Source: JBJXDT01 sp046153505 (GTDB lineage: Bacteria > Pseudomonadota > Gammaproteobacteria > Burkholderiales > Methylophilaceae). Taken from it: DNA of 18,191 bases. Numbering within the stretch: the first letter of the stretch is position 1; each line of letters opens with the position of its first letter. This document shows positions 1-7,609 of the stretch, one piece after another. The notes beneath the pieces are model-generated. The model made no database searches, was not told the DNA's origin, and saw only the letters and a list, made by a program, of their open reading frames with translations. The position numbers were made by a program, and so were the translations under genes. The DNA is taken from contig JBJXDT010000002.1 in assembly GCA_046153505.1 (NCBI GenBank), positions 1-18,191 on the forward strand. The letters run 5' to 3'.

Positions 1-221
1 GTCGTGGCGATAAGGTGATGATTTTTAAATTCCGCCGTCGTAAACACTACCGCAAAACACAAGGCCATCGTCAAAGTTATACAGAGATTTTGATTGATGA
101 TGTGAATGGTAAAGGCGCTACTGCACCCTCTAAAGTGGCTGCTGAAAAACCAGTAAAAGCATCAGTAGCTGAAAAGCCAGCAAAAGCACCTGCGGCTAAA
201 AAAGTAAAAGCAGCTGAATAA
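1..221 (+). CDS. rplU: 50S ribosomal protein L21, C-terminal part (5' end outside window)
   Basis: This is the C-terminal part of ribosomal protein L21, which binds 23S rRNA in the large subunit. The left edge cuts the gene; the first whole codon is at position 3, and a GTG and an ATG at 15-20 are internal codons, not starts. The visible core has the diagnostic motif KFRRRKHYRKTQGHRQ, which sits close to the end of ordinary L21 proteins (about 103 aa). Here about 38 further residues follow the usual end (from about base 105). They are rich in Lys, Ala and Pro and include two copies of AEKPxKA encoded by 21-nt units at 141-161 and 168-188. The tail is likely disordered and basic. rpmA follows after 32 bp, the conserved L21-L27 order, so the two are probably co-transcribed. 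Identity is very secure; the role of the tail is unknown. Confidence 0.96.
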   Translation, partial: RGDKVMIFKFRRRKHYRKTQGHRQSYTEILIDDVNGKGATAPSKVAAEKPVKASVAEKPAKAPAAKKVKAAE

Positions 222-253
222 CTCATTATTAAGTATTAGCTAAGGATTAAATC

Positions 254-511
254 ATGGCACACAAAAAAGCAGGCGGAAGTTCACGTAATGGTCGCGATTC
301 ACACTCACAACGCCTTGGTGTTAAAGCGTTTGGCGAGCAAATTGTTTCAGCAGGTAGCATTATTGTGCGCCAGCGCGGTACAAAAATGCACGCGGGTGAC
401 AACGTAGGCATGGGCAAGGACCATACCCTATTCGCAAAAATTGATGGCAAAGTGACTTTTTGCACCAAAGGCGCATTACAACGTCAAATGGTGAATGTGG
501 TCGCAGTTTAA
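254..511 (+). CDS. rpmA: 50S ribosomal protein L27
   Basis: L27 is a large-subunit protein whose N-terminus reaches the peptidyl transferase centre. The 85-aa product has the family's normal length. It begins MAHKKAGGSSRNGRDS and continues with the conserved stretch RLGVKAFGEQ, then IIVRQRGTKMHAGDNVGMGKD. The start is fixed by this N-terminus and by an upstream TAAGGATT Shine-Dalgarno at about 240-247. It begins with the direct MAHKKAGG form rather than the Firmicutes form with a cleavable leader. It lies 32 bp after rplU and just before a strong intrinsic terminator, so it is the last gene of the rplU-rpmA transcript. No unusual residues are seen. Confidence 0.98.
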   Translation: MAHKKAGGSSRNGRDSHSQRLGVKAFGEQIVSAGSIIVRQRGTKMHAGDNVGMGKDHTLFAKIDGKVTFCTKGALQRQMVNVVAV

Positions 512-527
512 GCTAAGCAAAATTAGC

Positions 528-557
528 AAAGCCTCATCATATGATGAGGCTTTTTTA
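528..557 (+). terminator. Rho-independent terminator after rpmA
   Basis: A perfect 20-bp palindrome at 531-550 (GCCTCATCAT followed by its reverse complement) is extended by AAA before and TTT after it and runs into a six-T tract at 551-556. This is a textbook intrinsic terminator. It separates rplU-rpmA from obg, which begins only about 20 bp later. Because the hairpin is flanked by A and T runs it could also work from the minus strand. Confidence 0.93.
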
Positions 558-562
558 TTTGG

Positions 563-575
563 TACACTCTATTTA
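563..575 (+). promoter_or_regulatory. Possible -10 box directly upstream of obg
   Basis: TACACT at 563-568 resembles a sigma70 -10 element and lies in the 18-bp gap between the terminator and obg. No good -35 is visible at the expected place, which falls inside the terminator palindrome. The box ends 6 nt before the obg ATG and there is no Shine-Dalgarno, so transcription from here would begin at or very near the start codon. The alternative is that obg depends on terminator readthrough. Confidence 0.35.
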
Positions 576-1705
576 TGAAATTTATCGACGAAGCAACCAT
601 TAAAGTTTACGCGGGAGACGGAGGCAACGGCATCGCCACGTTTCGTCGTGAAAAATATGAGCCTATGGGCGGTCCAAATGGCGGGGATGGCGGCAAGGGC
701 GGTTCAGTTTATGCGATTGCAGATCGCAATATTAATACTTTAGTCGATTACCGCTACACACGTACCTTTCGCGCGCAACGTGGCGAAAACGGTGGAAGTT
801 CGGAATGCTATGGCGCAAAGGGTGACGATTGTATTTTGCGTGTGCCTGTTGGCACCGTGATTTCAGATAAAGCGACAGGTCATTTGATTGTGGATTTGGC
901 CGAACATGAACAAAAAGTGCTAATTGCTAAAGGTGGTGCACACGGTTTGGGTAATGTGCATTTTAAATCGAGTGTAAACCGCTCACCTCGCCAATGCACA
1001 AAAGGCCAAGAAGGTGAATCATTTGAATTGTATTTAGAGCTTAAAGTGTTGGCAGACGTTGGTTTGCTTGGTATGCCAAATGCTGGAAAATCCACCTTCA
1101 TCCGTTCAGTTTCAGCGGCAAAACCAAAAGTTGCTGACTATCCATTTACGACGTTGCATCCCAATTTGGGTGTAGTGCGCGTAGATGCAAACCGTAGTTT
1201 TGTCATTGCTGATGTGCCTGGTCTAATTGAAGGTGCGGCTGATGGTGCGGGTTTGGGGGTGCAGTTCTTGCGACATCTGGCAAGAACTTCGCTATTATTG
1301 CATTTGGTTGATATTGCGCCATTTGACGAGTCTATTGATCCAGTGGCAGAAGCTAAAGCCATCGTGAATGAGCTTAAAAAATATGACGCGGTGCTTTACA
1401 ATAAACCGCGTTGGCTGGTCATTAACAAAATTGATATGGTAGAAGACGCTAAAGAAGTCGCTGCTGATTTCGTAAAGAAATATGGCTGGAAAGGGCGTGT
1501 ATTCTCTATTTCGGCAATAAATGGCGTTGGCTGTAAAGAGTTAACCTATGCCATTATGGATTACATGGATGAAGTAAAACGAATTGCAAATGCAGAAGAA
1601 GAAAATTTAAAAGAAGCGCAGAGGAAAGAAGCTTTGCTGAATGCAGAATTGAAAAAAGCAGGCTTAAGCGCTAAAGATAACAATGAAAAAATCGCTACTG
1701 ACTGA
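575..1705 (+). CDS. obgE: Obg family GTPase (ribosome assembly / stress GTPase)
   Basis: Obg/CgtA is an essential GTPase that binds the 50S subunit and links its maturation to the guanine nucleotide pool, including ppGpp. The 376-aa product has the glycine-rich Obg fold at about 1-158 (for example NGGDGGKGGSV), followed by the G domain. In the G domain, GMPNAGKST (166-174) is the P-loop, a FTTLHPNLG switch region lies near 191-199, DVPGLIEGA (213-221) is G3, NKID (284-287) is G4 and SAIN (313-316) is G5. The C-terminal 50 residues are charged and variable, as is usual. The start agrees with the family's MKFIDEA N-terminus, but no Shine-Dalgarno precedes it. The 3' end overlaps proB by 23 bp, which suggests translational coupling. 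The rpmA-obg-proB order is common in proteobacteria. Confidence 0.97.
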   Translation: MKFIDEATIKVYAGDGGNGIATFRREKYEPMGGPNGGDGGKGGSVYAIADRNINTLVDYRYTRTFRAQRGENGGSSECYGAKGDDCILRVPVGTVISDKATGHLIVDLAEHEQKVLIAKGGAHGLGNVHFKSSVNRSPRQCTKGQEGESFELYLELKVLADVGLLGMPNAGKSTFIRSVSAAKPKVADYPFTTLHPNLGVVRVDANRSFVIADVPGLIEGAADGAGLGVQFLRHLARTSLLLHLVDIAPFDESIDPVAEAKAIVNELKKYDAVLYNKPRWLVINKIDMVEDAKEVAADFVKKYGWKGRVFSISAINGVGCKELTYAIMDYMDEVKRIANAEEENLKEAQRKEALLNAELKKAGLSAKDNNEKIATD

Positions 1706-2804
1706 CAGCAATACTTTTGTAGTTAAAGTAGGCTCGAGCCTAGTCACGAATAATGGTGAAGGCCTAGATCGCGCCAGTATTGCCGCTTGGGCCACACAAA
1801 TAAGTGGCTTGGTTAAGGCCGGTAAGCAAATCATTCTGGTTTCTAGTGGTGCAGTGGCAGAAGGCATGCAACGTTTGGGTTGGAAAAAGCGCCCTGTCGA
1901 AGTCAACGAGTTGCAAGCAGCGGCGGCAGTAGGCCAAATGGGTTTGGTGCAAATGTACGAAAGCTGTTTTAGTCAGCATGGTTTACATACCGCGCAGGTG
2001 TTGCTAACACATGAAGATTTAACAGATAGAAAGCGTTATTTAAACGCGCGTAGCACACTTAGAACCTTACTTAATCTAAATGTGATTCCGATTATTAACG
2101 AAAACGATACGGTGGTAACAGAAGAAATTCGCTTTGGGGATAATGATACCTTAGCAGCGCTGGTGGCTAATTTGATTGAGGCAGATGCGCTGGTGATTTT
2201 AACTGACCAGCAAGGCCTTTATTCCGCTGATCCACGTAAAGACAAAAATGCAAAATTCATCAATTTTGAATCTGCAGGCAACCTAGCGTTAGAAAAAATG
2301 GCAGGCGGCGCCGGCAGTAATTTAGGTACTGGCGGAATGCTGACTAAGATTTTGGCAGCTAAACGTGCGGCGAGCAGCGGTGCGCATACTATTATTGCTT
2401 CTGGCCGTGAGGCGGATGTTTTGTTGCGACTAAGCCAAGGCGAGGCCATTGGCACGCACTTACAAGCATCACAAATGAAAACGCTTGCGAAAAAGCAATG
2501 GCTGGCTGACCATTTACGCACTGGCGGCAAGTTGGTGCTGGATGATGGCGCTGTTAAGGTATTGAAAACAGATGGCAAAAGTTTGTTGCCGATTGGCGTT
2601 GTTGGGGTTCAAGGTAGTTTTGAACGAGGAGATGTGGTTGCCTGTGTAAACTCTACTGGGAGCGAAATAGCGCGCGGCATTGTCAATTATAATTCGCAAG
2701 AAGCTACGCGTATTATGCGCAAAGCCAGCAGCGAGATAGAGAAAATATTGGGTTATGTAGAAGAATCAGAATTGATTCACCGTGATAATCTGGTCTTGCT
2801 TTAA
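1683..2804 (+). CDS. proB: Glutamate 5-kinase
   Basis: ProB phosphorylates glutamate with ATP to give gamma-glutamyl phosphate, the first and proline-inhibited step of proline synthesis. The 373-aa product matches the long form of the family. An amino-acid kinase domain spans about 10-260, with VVKVGSSLVT (13-22), the NENDTV motif (139-144), FGDNDTLAALVA (151-162) and the GTGGM nucleotide-binding loop (215-219). A C-terminal PUA domain starts at about 275, and the protein ends like typical betaproteobacterial ProB. The ATG lies inside the obg 3' end in another frame; homologues begin a similar distance before the VVKVGSS motif, so this start is favoured. The partner proA is not in the window, so the pathway genes are split here. 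Confidence 0.96.
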   Translation: MKKSLLTDSNTFVVKVGSSLVTNNGEGLDRASIAAWATQISGLVKAGKQIILVSSGAVAEGMQRLGWKKRPVEVNELQAAAAVGQMGLVQMYESCFSQHGLHTAQVLLTHEDLTDRKRYLNARSTLRTLLNLNVIPIINENDTVVTEEIRFGDNDTLAALVANLIEADALVILTDQQGLYSADPRKDKNAKFINFESAGNLALEKMAGGAGSNLGTGGMLTKILAAKRAASSGAHTIIASGREADVLLRLSQGEAIGTHLQASQMKTLAKKQWLADHLRTGGKLVLDDGAVKVLKTDGKSLLPIGVVGVQGSFERGDVVACVNSTGSEIARGIVNYNSQEATRIMRKASSEIEKILGYVEESELIHRDNLVLL

Positions 2805-2812
2805 GGAATAAG

Positions 2813-3313
2813 ATGGAAAACAAAAAACCTTTGGTTGCAATCATTATGGGCTCAGATAGTGACTGGCCAACGATGACACACGCTGCGCAAATTTTGGCAG
2901 ATTTCGGTGTGCCGTATGAAGCGAAGGTGGTTTCAGCGCATCGCACACCCGATTTGATGTTTGAATTTGCAGAAAATGCCCAAAGAAACGGATTCCAAGT
3001 CATTATAGCTGGTGCAGGCGGTGCAGCACATTTGCCTGGCATGGCAGCGTCCAAAACCACGCTCCCTGTGCTTGGCGTACCTGTCTCCACTAAAAATATG
3101 CAAGGTTTAGATTCACTGCTTTCTATTGTACAGATGCCTAAAGGTGTGCCTGTGGCAACTTTTGCGGTAGGAGACGCCGGCGCGGCCAACGCAGGACTGT
3201 TTGCTGTTTCAATTTTGGCAAATCATGATGCTGAACTAGCTGAAAAGCTTGCTGAATTTCGTAAAAATCAAACTATCAAAGTGCAGGCAATGGTACTAGG
3301 AAACAAGCCATGA
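2813..3313 (+). CDS. purE: N5-carboxyaminoimidazole ribonucleotide mutase (PurE class I)
   Basis: PurE converts N5-CAIR, made by PurK, into CAIR in de novo purine synthesis. The 166-aa product has the class I length and motifs: IIMGSDSDW near 10-18, VVSAHRTPD around the catalytic His43, AGAGGAAHLPGM at 66-77 and GDAGAANAGL at 120-129. It starts 8 bp after proB behind a TAAGGAATA Shine-Dalgarno and overlaps purK by the ATGA at 3310-3313, so purE and purK are translationally coupled. Presence of purK next door confirms the bacterial two-step route rather than the class II AIR carboxylase of animals. Confidence 0.97.
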   Translation: MENKKPLVAIIMGSDSDWPTMTHAAQILADFGVPYEAKVVSAHRTPDLMFEFAENAQRNGFQVIIAGAGGAAHLPGMAASKTTLPVLGVPVSTKNMQGLDSLLSIVQMPKGVPVATFAVGDAGAANAGLFAVSILANHDAELAEKLAEFRKNQTIKVQAMVLGNKP

Positions 3314-4467
3314 AGCCAAGCGTTATAAGCGCACCAGCGATGCTAGGCATGTTAGGTGGCGGTCAGCTAGGTCGCTTTTTTGTGATTGCAGCGCATGAAA
3401 TGGGTTATCAAGTGACTGTGTTAGATCCCGACAAAAACAGCCCTGCTGGCAGAATTGCAGATGTGCATTTGTGTGCAAATTATGATGATGAAACTGTACT
3501 GACACAAATGGCAAATACCTGCGTAGCAGTTACCACAGAGTTCGAAAATGTGCCCGCGCATGCTTTAGAGCAACTTGCTGAGCGCGTTATTGTGCGCCCT
3601 TCTGCAGCTAGTGTGGCTGTAGCGCAAAACCGTGTTCTGGAAAAAAACTTTATTAAACAGGCTGGCATACCAGTTGCGCCATTTTTAGTGATTAATCAGG
3701 CGAGCGATTTGCCAGAAGACGGAAGTGAGCTTTATCCTGCAATCTTAAAAGTCGCGCGTTTTGGCTATGATGGCAAAGGGCAGGCGCGCGTGAAAAATCG
3801 TTCGGAAGCGCAAAATGCATTTGTTGAGTTTAAGCAAGAAATTTGCGTGCTAGAGAAAATGTTGCCACTGGATTTGGAAGTTTCTGTGGTACTTGCACGA
3901 GATGCAAATGGGAATATAGCTAGCTTCCCTACCGCAGAAAACAGTCATTTAAACGGTATTTTAGATATCAGCGTGGTGCCCGCAAGATGCACCGAGGTGA
4001 TTAAGGCGAACGCCCAAGAGTTGGCTAAAAAGCTCGCGGATAAATTGGATTACGTTGGCGTAATAGGCGTAGAATTTTTCTTGGTAGGCAAACAATTGCT
4101 GGTGAATGAAATTGCGCCTCGGCCGCATAACTCTGGCCATTATACAATTGACGCTTGTGTTACCAATCAATTTGAACAGCAAGTACGGGTGATGACTGGC
4201 TTACCACTTGGCAGCCCCAATTTGCATAGCGATGCAGTGATGGTGAATATTCTAGGTGACAGTTGGTTTGCTGGAGCGAAAACAAATGCTCTGGAACCCG
4301 CATGGAATAAGGCGCTTAGCCATGCAAATTTGAAGTTGCATTTATATGGCAAAAACGAACCAAGAAAAGGTCGCAAAATGGGGCACTTTACTGTGATTGA
4401 TAAAGTGCAAAAAACAGCATTAAATGCGGCCTTAATTGCCCGCGGCGAGCTACATATTGGTGAGTAG
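3310..4467 (+). CDS. purK: 5-(carboxyamino)imidazole ribonucleotide synthase
   Basis: PurK is an ATP-grasp ligase that uses ATP and bicarbonate to carboxylate AIR to N5-CAIR, the substrate of PurE. The 385-aa product shows the nucleotide/AIR-binding N-terminus MLGGGQLGRFF near 14-24, VTTEFENVP, the KVARFGYDGKGQ segment of the ATP-grasp fold, and the NEIAPRPHNSGHYTID signature. Length is normal. The ATG overlaps the purE stop codon; a second in-frame ATG ten codons later (MLGMLGGG) is a possible but less well placed start. It is the last gene of the obg-to-purK run. The next gene lies on the other strand only 8 bp beyond the stop, and no terminator hairpin is visible between them. Confidence 0.97.
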   Translation: MKPSVISAPAMLGMLGGGQLGRFFVIAAHEMGYQVTVLDPDKNSPAGRIADVHLCANYDDETVLTQMANTCVAVTTEFENVPAHALEQLAERVIVRPSAASVAVAQNRVLEKNFIKQAGIPVAPFLVINQASDLPEDGSELYPAILKVARFGYDGKGQARVKNRSEAQNAFVEFKQEICVLEKMLPLDLEVSVVLARDANGNIASFPTAENSHLNGILDISVVPARCTEVIKANAQELAKKLADKLDYVGVIGVEFFLVGKQLLVNEIAPRPHNSGHYTIDACVTNQFEQQVRVMTGLPLGSPNLHSDAVMVNILGDSWFAGAKTNALEPAWNKALSHANLKLHLYGKNEPRKGRKMGHFTVIDKVQKTALNAALIARGELHIGE

Positions 4468-4475
4468 TTCTTTCC

Positions 4476-5384
4476 CTAAGCACTCAACGTCAATGACTCA
4501 ATAGCAAACTTTTCAATGCCAAGTTGGTTGGTAAGAAAAGCAACAACAGGCTCAAACTCTTCGTTCACCAGTTTGTTATCGTTTAAAAGAATTGCTGCAT
4601 GTAACACATTGATTAATATCCCCGTTAGCCCGTCAACACTTAAGGGTTCTCTCTGTTTTGAAATGGCGTCAGCGACCACCACAGGCAGACGCCAACTCTT
4701 GGCAACCATGCTGCTTATCATTGCGTGGTTAGTATTTAAAGTTTCGTTCAAGTGCGTCATTTGTTGCTCAAAATTTCCATTTAGCTTTATCAAATGGCCT
4801 GCTTTTAATGGATACCGCTTAAGCAGAATGAAGCTTCCAGTAGCGTGGAACATGCCTGTCATATAAGCCAAGTCAGCTTTACTCTTTAACACTGGGGAGT
4901 AGCTAGCAAGTTTGGTCGATATTTCTGCAATTTTGTTAAATCGATTCCACAGTTGTGTCAAAAGTACCGGATTGCCATAATCGCTCACTGCTTCCCGTAA
5001 TAAGGCAGATCTTAAAATTGCCTGAACACGACTCATCCCTAAAATTCCAAAAGCTTGCTCGACGTTGAAAACTGATTTTGACAAGCCAAATACTGGTGAA
5101 TTGGCGACTCTCATCAGTGATGAAGTTAAACTAGGATCTCCCTCAATCAGTTGGGTGAGTTCCCTTAAAGAAAAATCGTCGTGAGACAATAATTGATCAA
5201 TTTTTTCAAGAACCGCTGGGTAAGGTGGAAGCACTACACCAGATATTAAGACCGCTTCAATCAAGTGATTATTTGACGAGCTTGGATGTGGCGAAACTCG
5301 CGAAGCAATAGATTTCTTATTTAATTTTTTAAAAATACCAAACATAAGTGCCCCAACTATTGGGTGAGTAGTGCAAGTCGACAT
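4476..5384 (-). CDS. HDOD domain signalling protein with degraded HD-type motif
   Basis: This 302-aa cytoplasmic protein contains one HDOD domain, a fold related to HD phosphohydrolases and usually found in regulators of motility, biofilm or stress. The signature VVLPPYPAVLEKI (50-62) is followed by the all-helical segments LTQLIEGDPSLTSSLMRVANSPVFG and VEQAFGILGMSRVQAIL. Where many relatives have LHDIG, this protein has FHATG (His180, Ala181), so the usual Asp is lost. There is no receiver, GGDEF or EAL domain. The true start may be the ATG at 5343-5345, giving a 289-aa protein beginning MFGIFKKLNKK; neither candidate has a strong Shine-Dalgarno. It stands alone, convergent with purK and downstream of the rpsT terminator. 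The specific role cannot be told from the sequence. Confidence 0.85.
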   Translation of the reverse strand: MSTCTTHPIVGALMFGIFKKLNKKSIASRVSPHPSSSNNHLIEAVLISGVVLPPYPAVLEKIDQLLSHDDFSLRELTQLIEGDPSLTSSLMRVANSPVFGLSKSVFNVEQAFGILGMSRVQAILRSALLREAVSDYGNPVLLTQLWNRFNKIAEISTKLASYSPVLKSKADLAYMTGMFHATGSFILLKRYPLKAGHLIKLNGNFEQQMTHLNETLNTNHAMISSMVAKSWRLPVVVADAISKQREPLSVDGLTGILINVLHAAILLNDNKLVNEEFEPVVAFLTNQLGIEKFAIESLTLSA

Positions 5385-5420
5385 GGCTCAATTTAGACGA
5401 TTCTTCTCAGAATAGCACTG

Positions 5421-5441
5421 ATTTTATAGTTCAATATTGAA
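5421..5441 (-). promoter_or_regulatory. Putative promoter/operator upstream of the HDOD gene
   Basis: On the minus strand a TATAAA box (plus-strand 5423-5428) lies about 40 bp upstream of the longer HDOD start. Directly upstream of it is a perfect 12-bp palindrome, TTCAATATTGAA (5430-5441), in the -10/-35 spacer, where a repressor could bind. No convincing -35 hexamer is seen. AT-rich palindromes this short can arise by chance. Confidence 0.3.
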
Positions 5442-5451
5442 GAATAGGCAC

Positions 5452-5477
5452 AAAAAAACCGGGTATTACCCGGTTTC
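5452..5477 (-). terminator. Rho-independent terminator after rpsT
   Basis: Read on the minus strand, AACCGGGT and ACCCGGTT form a perfect 8-bp stem with a 3-nt loop (arms 5468-5475 and 5457-5464), followed by a run of seven T (5458-5452, partly in the stem). It lies about 20 bp after the rpsT stop and ends that transcript before the HDOD gene. Confidence 0.93.
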
Positions 5478-5494
5478 ATGTGAGCACTGAAAGT

Positions 5495-5890
5495 TTATTC
5501 AGCTTTTTTTGCTTTTGGTGCAGCTTTAGGTTTTACTGCTGCCTTTGGTGCTGCAGCAGCTTTAGGTTTTGCAGCTGGTTTTGCCTTTACTGCCTTAGCT
5601 TCTTTTTTCACGCCAGCAGCTGAATCACCCTTCATTGCTTTAATTGCATCGCTTAGGCGGCTTTTATGACGCGCAGCTTTGTTTTTATGAATGATTTTTT
5701 TATCAGCAATACGATCAATAACGCTCACATTTTCAGCATATGCAGCACTGGCAACAGCTTTGTCACCAGTCTCTACAGCTTTAATTACTTTTTTAATTGC
5801 GGTACGCAAAGTAGAGCGCAACGCAGCATTGTGTGCGTTTACTTTAACGGATTGGCGCGCGCGTTTGCGTGCTTGTGCGGTGTTTGCCAT
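5495..5890 (-). CDS. rpsT: 30S ribosomal protein S20 with long Lys/Ala/Pro tail
   Basis: S20 binds 16S rRNA in the body of the small subunit. The N-terminal 87 residues are a normal S20: MANTAQARKRARQ, then helices including LRTAIKKVIKAVE, the DRIADKKIIHKNKAARHKSRLS motif region (two parts, 59-80), and an ending near KAMKGDS. Family members usually stop here at about 87 aa, but this protein continues to 131 aa with a tail made almost only of Lys, Ala, Pro and Val (plus-strand 5495-5629), with repeats such as KPKAA and APKAA. The tail resembles histone H1-like C-termini and the tail of L21 in this window. The start has an AGGAC Shine-Dalgarno. It has its own promoter and terminator, and diverges from murJ. 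Identity is certain; tail function is unknown. Confidence 0.96.
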   Translation of the reverse strand: MANTAQARKRARQSVKVNAHNAALRSTLRTAIKKVIKAVETGDKAVASAAYAENVSVIDRIADKKIIHKNKAARHKSRLSDAIKAMKGDSAAGVKKEAKAVKAKPAAKPKAAAAPKAAVKPKAAPKAKKAE

Positions 5891-5930
5891 TTGTACTTTG
5901 TCCTAATGCTTTATCTGTATTAAATACGAA

Positions 5931-5966
5931 GCCGCGTATATTAGTGTTTTTTAAGGTATTTGGCAA
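5931..5966 (-). promoter_or_regulatory. Sigma70-type promoter of rpsT
   Basis: Minus-strand TTGCCA (plus 5961-5966) and TAATAT (plus 5938-5943) are separated by exactly 17 bp, giving a strong consensus promoter. Transcription would begin near 5931, leaving a leader of about 40 nt that carries the AGGAC ribosome binding site. The strength fits a ribosomal protein gene. Confidence 0.8.
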
Positions 5967-6009
5967 GAAAAAAAGCAATTTCACTACAAGAAAAATAGTC
6001 GTCGAGGCA

Positions 6010-6018
6010 TGCTAAAAT
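6010..6018 (+). promoter_or_regulatory. Extended -10 element, probable murJ promoter
   Basis: TGCTAAAAT at 6010-6018 is an extended -10 (TGn plus TAAAAT). No matching -35 is visible, which is tolerable for extended -10 promoters. It lies 46 bp before the murJ ATG. The 174-bp gap 5891-6064 thus holds divergent promoters for rpsT and for the murJ-ribF-ileS-lspA run, and nothing else recognisable. Confidence 0.5.
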
Positions 6019-6064
6019 CTCGTGATTGTGATTAACCTTCAAAATAAGACTCAAACTAGTCCAT

Positions 6065-7609
6065 ATGAACTTGCTTAAAGCACTTGCAACTGTCGGTAGC
6101 ATGACCTTTCTCTCACGCATTTTGGGCTTTGTGCGCGATACGCTTATTGCCAGAGTGTTCGGTGCGGGTGCTACCATGGATGCCTTCGTTGTTGCATTTC
6201 GTATCCCCAATTTATTGCGACGTATTTCTGCGGAAGGCGCATTTTCACAAGCCTTCGTCCCAATTCTTGCGGAATATAAAAATCAACGTAGCGTAGATGA
6301 AACCAAAGCGCTTATTAATCACGTTGCAACTTTGCTTGGTTTGTTTTTAGTAGTTATTACCATTTTGGGTATGTTGGCTGCACCTTGGGTGGTTGATTTT
6401 ACTGCGTCCGGTTTTTCGCATGATGCTACAAAATTCGATTTAACCGTGCAATTGCTACGAATCACATTTCCCTATATTTTCTTTATTTCGCTCGTTTCGT
6501 TTGCTGGAGGCGTGCTTAATACATACGGTAATTTTTCTGTCCCAGCGTTTACACCTGTATGGCTTAACGTGGCTTTTATTGCAGCTGCATTGCTTGTGGT
6601 GCCATATTTCGGAGGCTCGATAAAAGCACTTGCGTGGGCTGTTTTTATTGGTGGCATTTTACAATTACTTTATCAGGTTCCATATTTGCTTAAAATTGGA
6701 TTAATTCCACGCTACGAATTAAACTTACATGACGAAGGTGTTTGGCGTATTTTAAAGTTGATGGGTCCCGCCATTTTTGGTGTTTCTATCGCTCAGATTT
6801 CATTAGTCATTAATACCAATGTTGCCTCGCATTTAGCGAATGGTAGCGTTTCGTGGTTGTATTACGCAGATCGGCTAATGGAGTTTCCTACAGGCGTATT
6901 AGGCGTTGCGCTCGGTACAATCCTCTTGCCTAGCCTTTCCAAAAGTGTGGCTGATAAGGCCGATAGTGAGTACTCACAATTGCTAGATTGGGGCTTGCGT
7001 CTTACCTTTATTTTGGCGCTACCTGCGGCGGTGGCATTGGCTGTTTTAGCAACGCCGCTGGTTGCTGGTTTGTTCAAATACGGAGCTTTTACTGCTGCTG
7101 ATGTACTTATGACGCGGCAAGCGCTTGTTGCCTACAGTTTGGGTTTGATCGGATTGATATTAGTTAAAGTGCTCGCGCCCGCATTTTACTCTCGTCAAAA
7201 TATCAAAACGCCAGTCAAAATTGCAATCTTTACTCTGATTGCCACCCAATCGATGAGCTTGTTTTTTGTTTTTGTGCTCGACTTAAAGCATGCTGGATTA
7301 GCCTTGGCCATAGGTTTGGGCGCCTGCATCAATGCGGCATTACTCTATTATCATCTACGTAAAAATGATGTGTTTAAACCGCAGACTGGTTGGTTGCTAT
7401 TTATTGGGAAATTGGTGATTGGCGTGACAGCGATGGCAACCGCTTTGCATTTCGCAGCGGGCAAGGATGCTACCTGGTTGGAGTATAAAGTGATGACAAA
7501 ATTATTATATTTACTTTATTTATTAGTGCTTGGCTCAGGTGTATATTTTGCCTCGCTGTGGCTGATGGGTATCCGTATCAAAGACTTTATGCGGCGCGCA
7601 GCTAGTTAA
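6065..7609 (+). CDS. murJ: Lipid II flippase MurJ (MviN family)
   Basis: MurJ moves the peptidoglycan precursor lipid II from the inner to the outer face of the cytoplasmic membrane. The 514-aa product has normal length and about 14 hydrophobic segments of the MOP exporter superfamily. The N-terminal signature is clear: LSRILGFVRDTLIARVFGAG (18-37), DAFVVAFRIPNLLRR and AEGAFSQAFVPI, followed by a central segment FGVSIAQISLVINTNVAS and YYADRLMEFPTGVLGVALGTILLP, all typical of MurJ. No clear Shine-Dalgarno precedes the ATG, but the start fits homologues. It heads a run with ribF, ileS and lspA and diverges from rpsT, an arrangement often seen in betaproteobacteria. Confidence 0.96.
   Translation: MNLLKALATVGSMTFLSRILGFVRDTLIARVFGAGATMDAFVVAFRIPNLLRRISAEGAFSQAFVPILAEYKNQRSVDETKALINHVATLLGLFLVVITILGMLAAPWVVDFTASGFSHDATKFDLTVQLLRITFPYIFFISLVSFAGGVLNTYGNFSVPAFTPVWLNVAFIAAALLVVPYFGGSIKALAWAVFIGGILQLLYQVPYLLKIGLIPRYELNLHDEGVWRILKLMGPAIFGVSIAQISLVINTNVASHLANGSVSWLYYADRLMEFPTGVLGVALGTILLPSLSKSVADKADSEYSQLLDWGLRLTFILALPAAVALAVLATPLVAGLFKYGAFTAADVLMTRQALVAYSLGLIGLILVKVLAPAFYSRQNIKTPVKIAIFTLIATQSMSLFFVFVLDLKHAGLALAIGLGACINAALLYYHLRKNDVFKPQTGWLLFIGKLVIGVTAMATALHFAAGKDATWLEYKVMTKLLYLLYLLVLGSGVYFASLWLMGIRIKDFMRRAAS

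Noticed and set aside
2713..3189. 158-aa minus-strand open frame
   Set aside because: Antisense to proB/purE; no recognisable motif, and both sense genes are certain.
4516..4866. 116-aa plus-strand open frame after purK
   Set aside because: Antisense to the HDOD gene, whose domain signature is clear; no Shine-Dalgarno.
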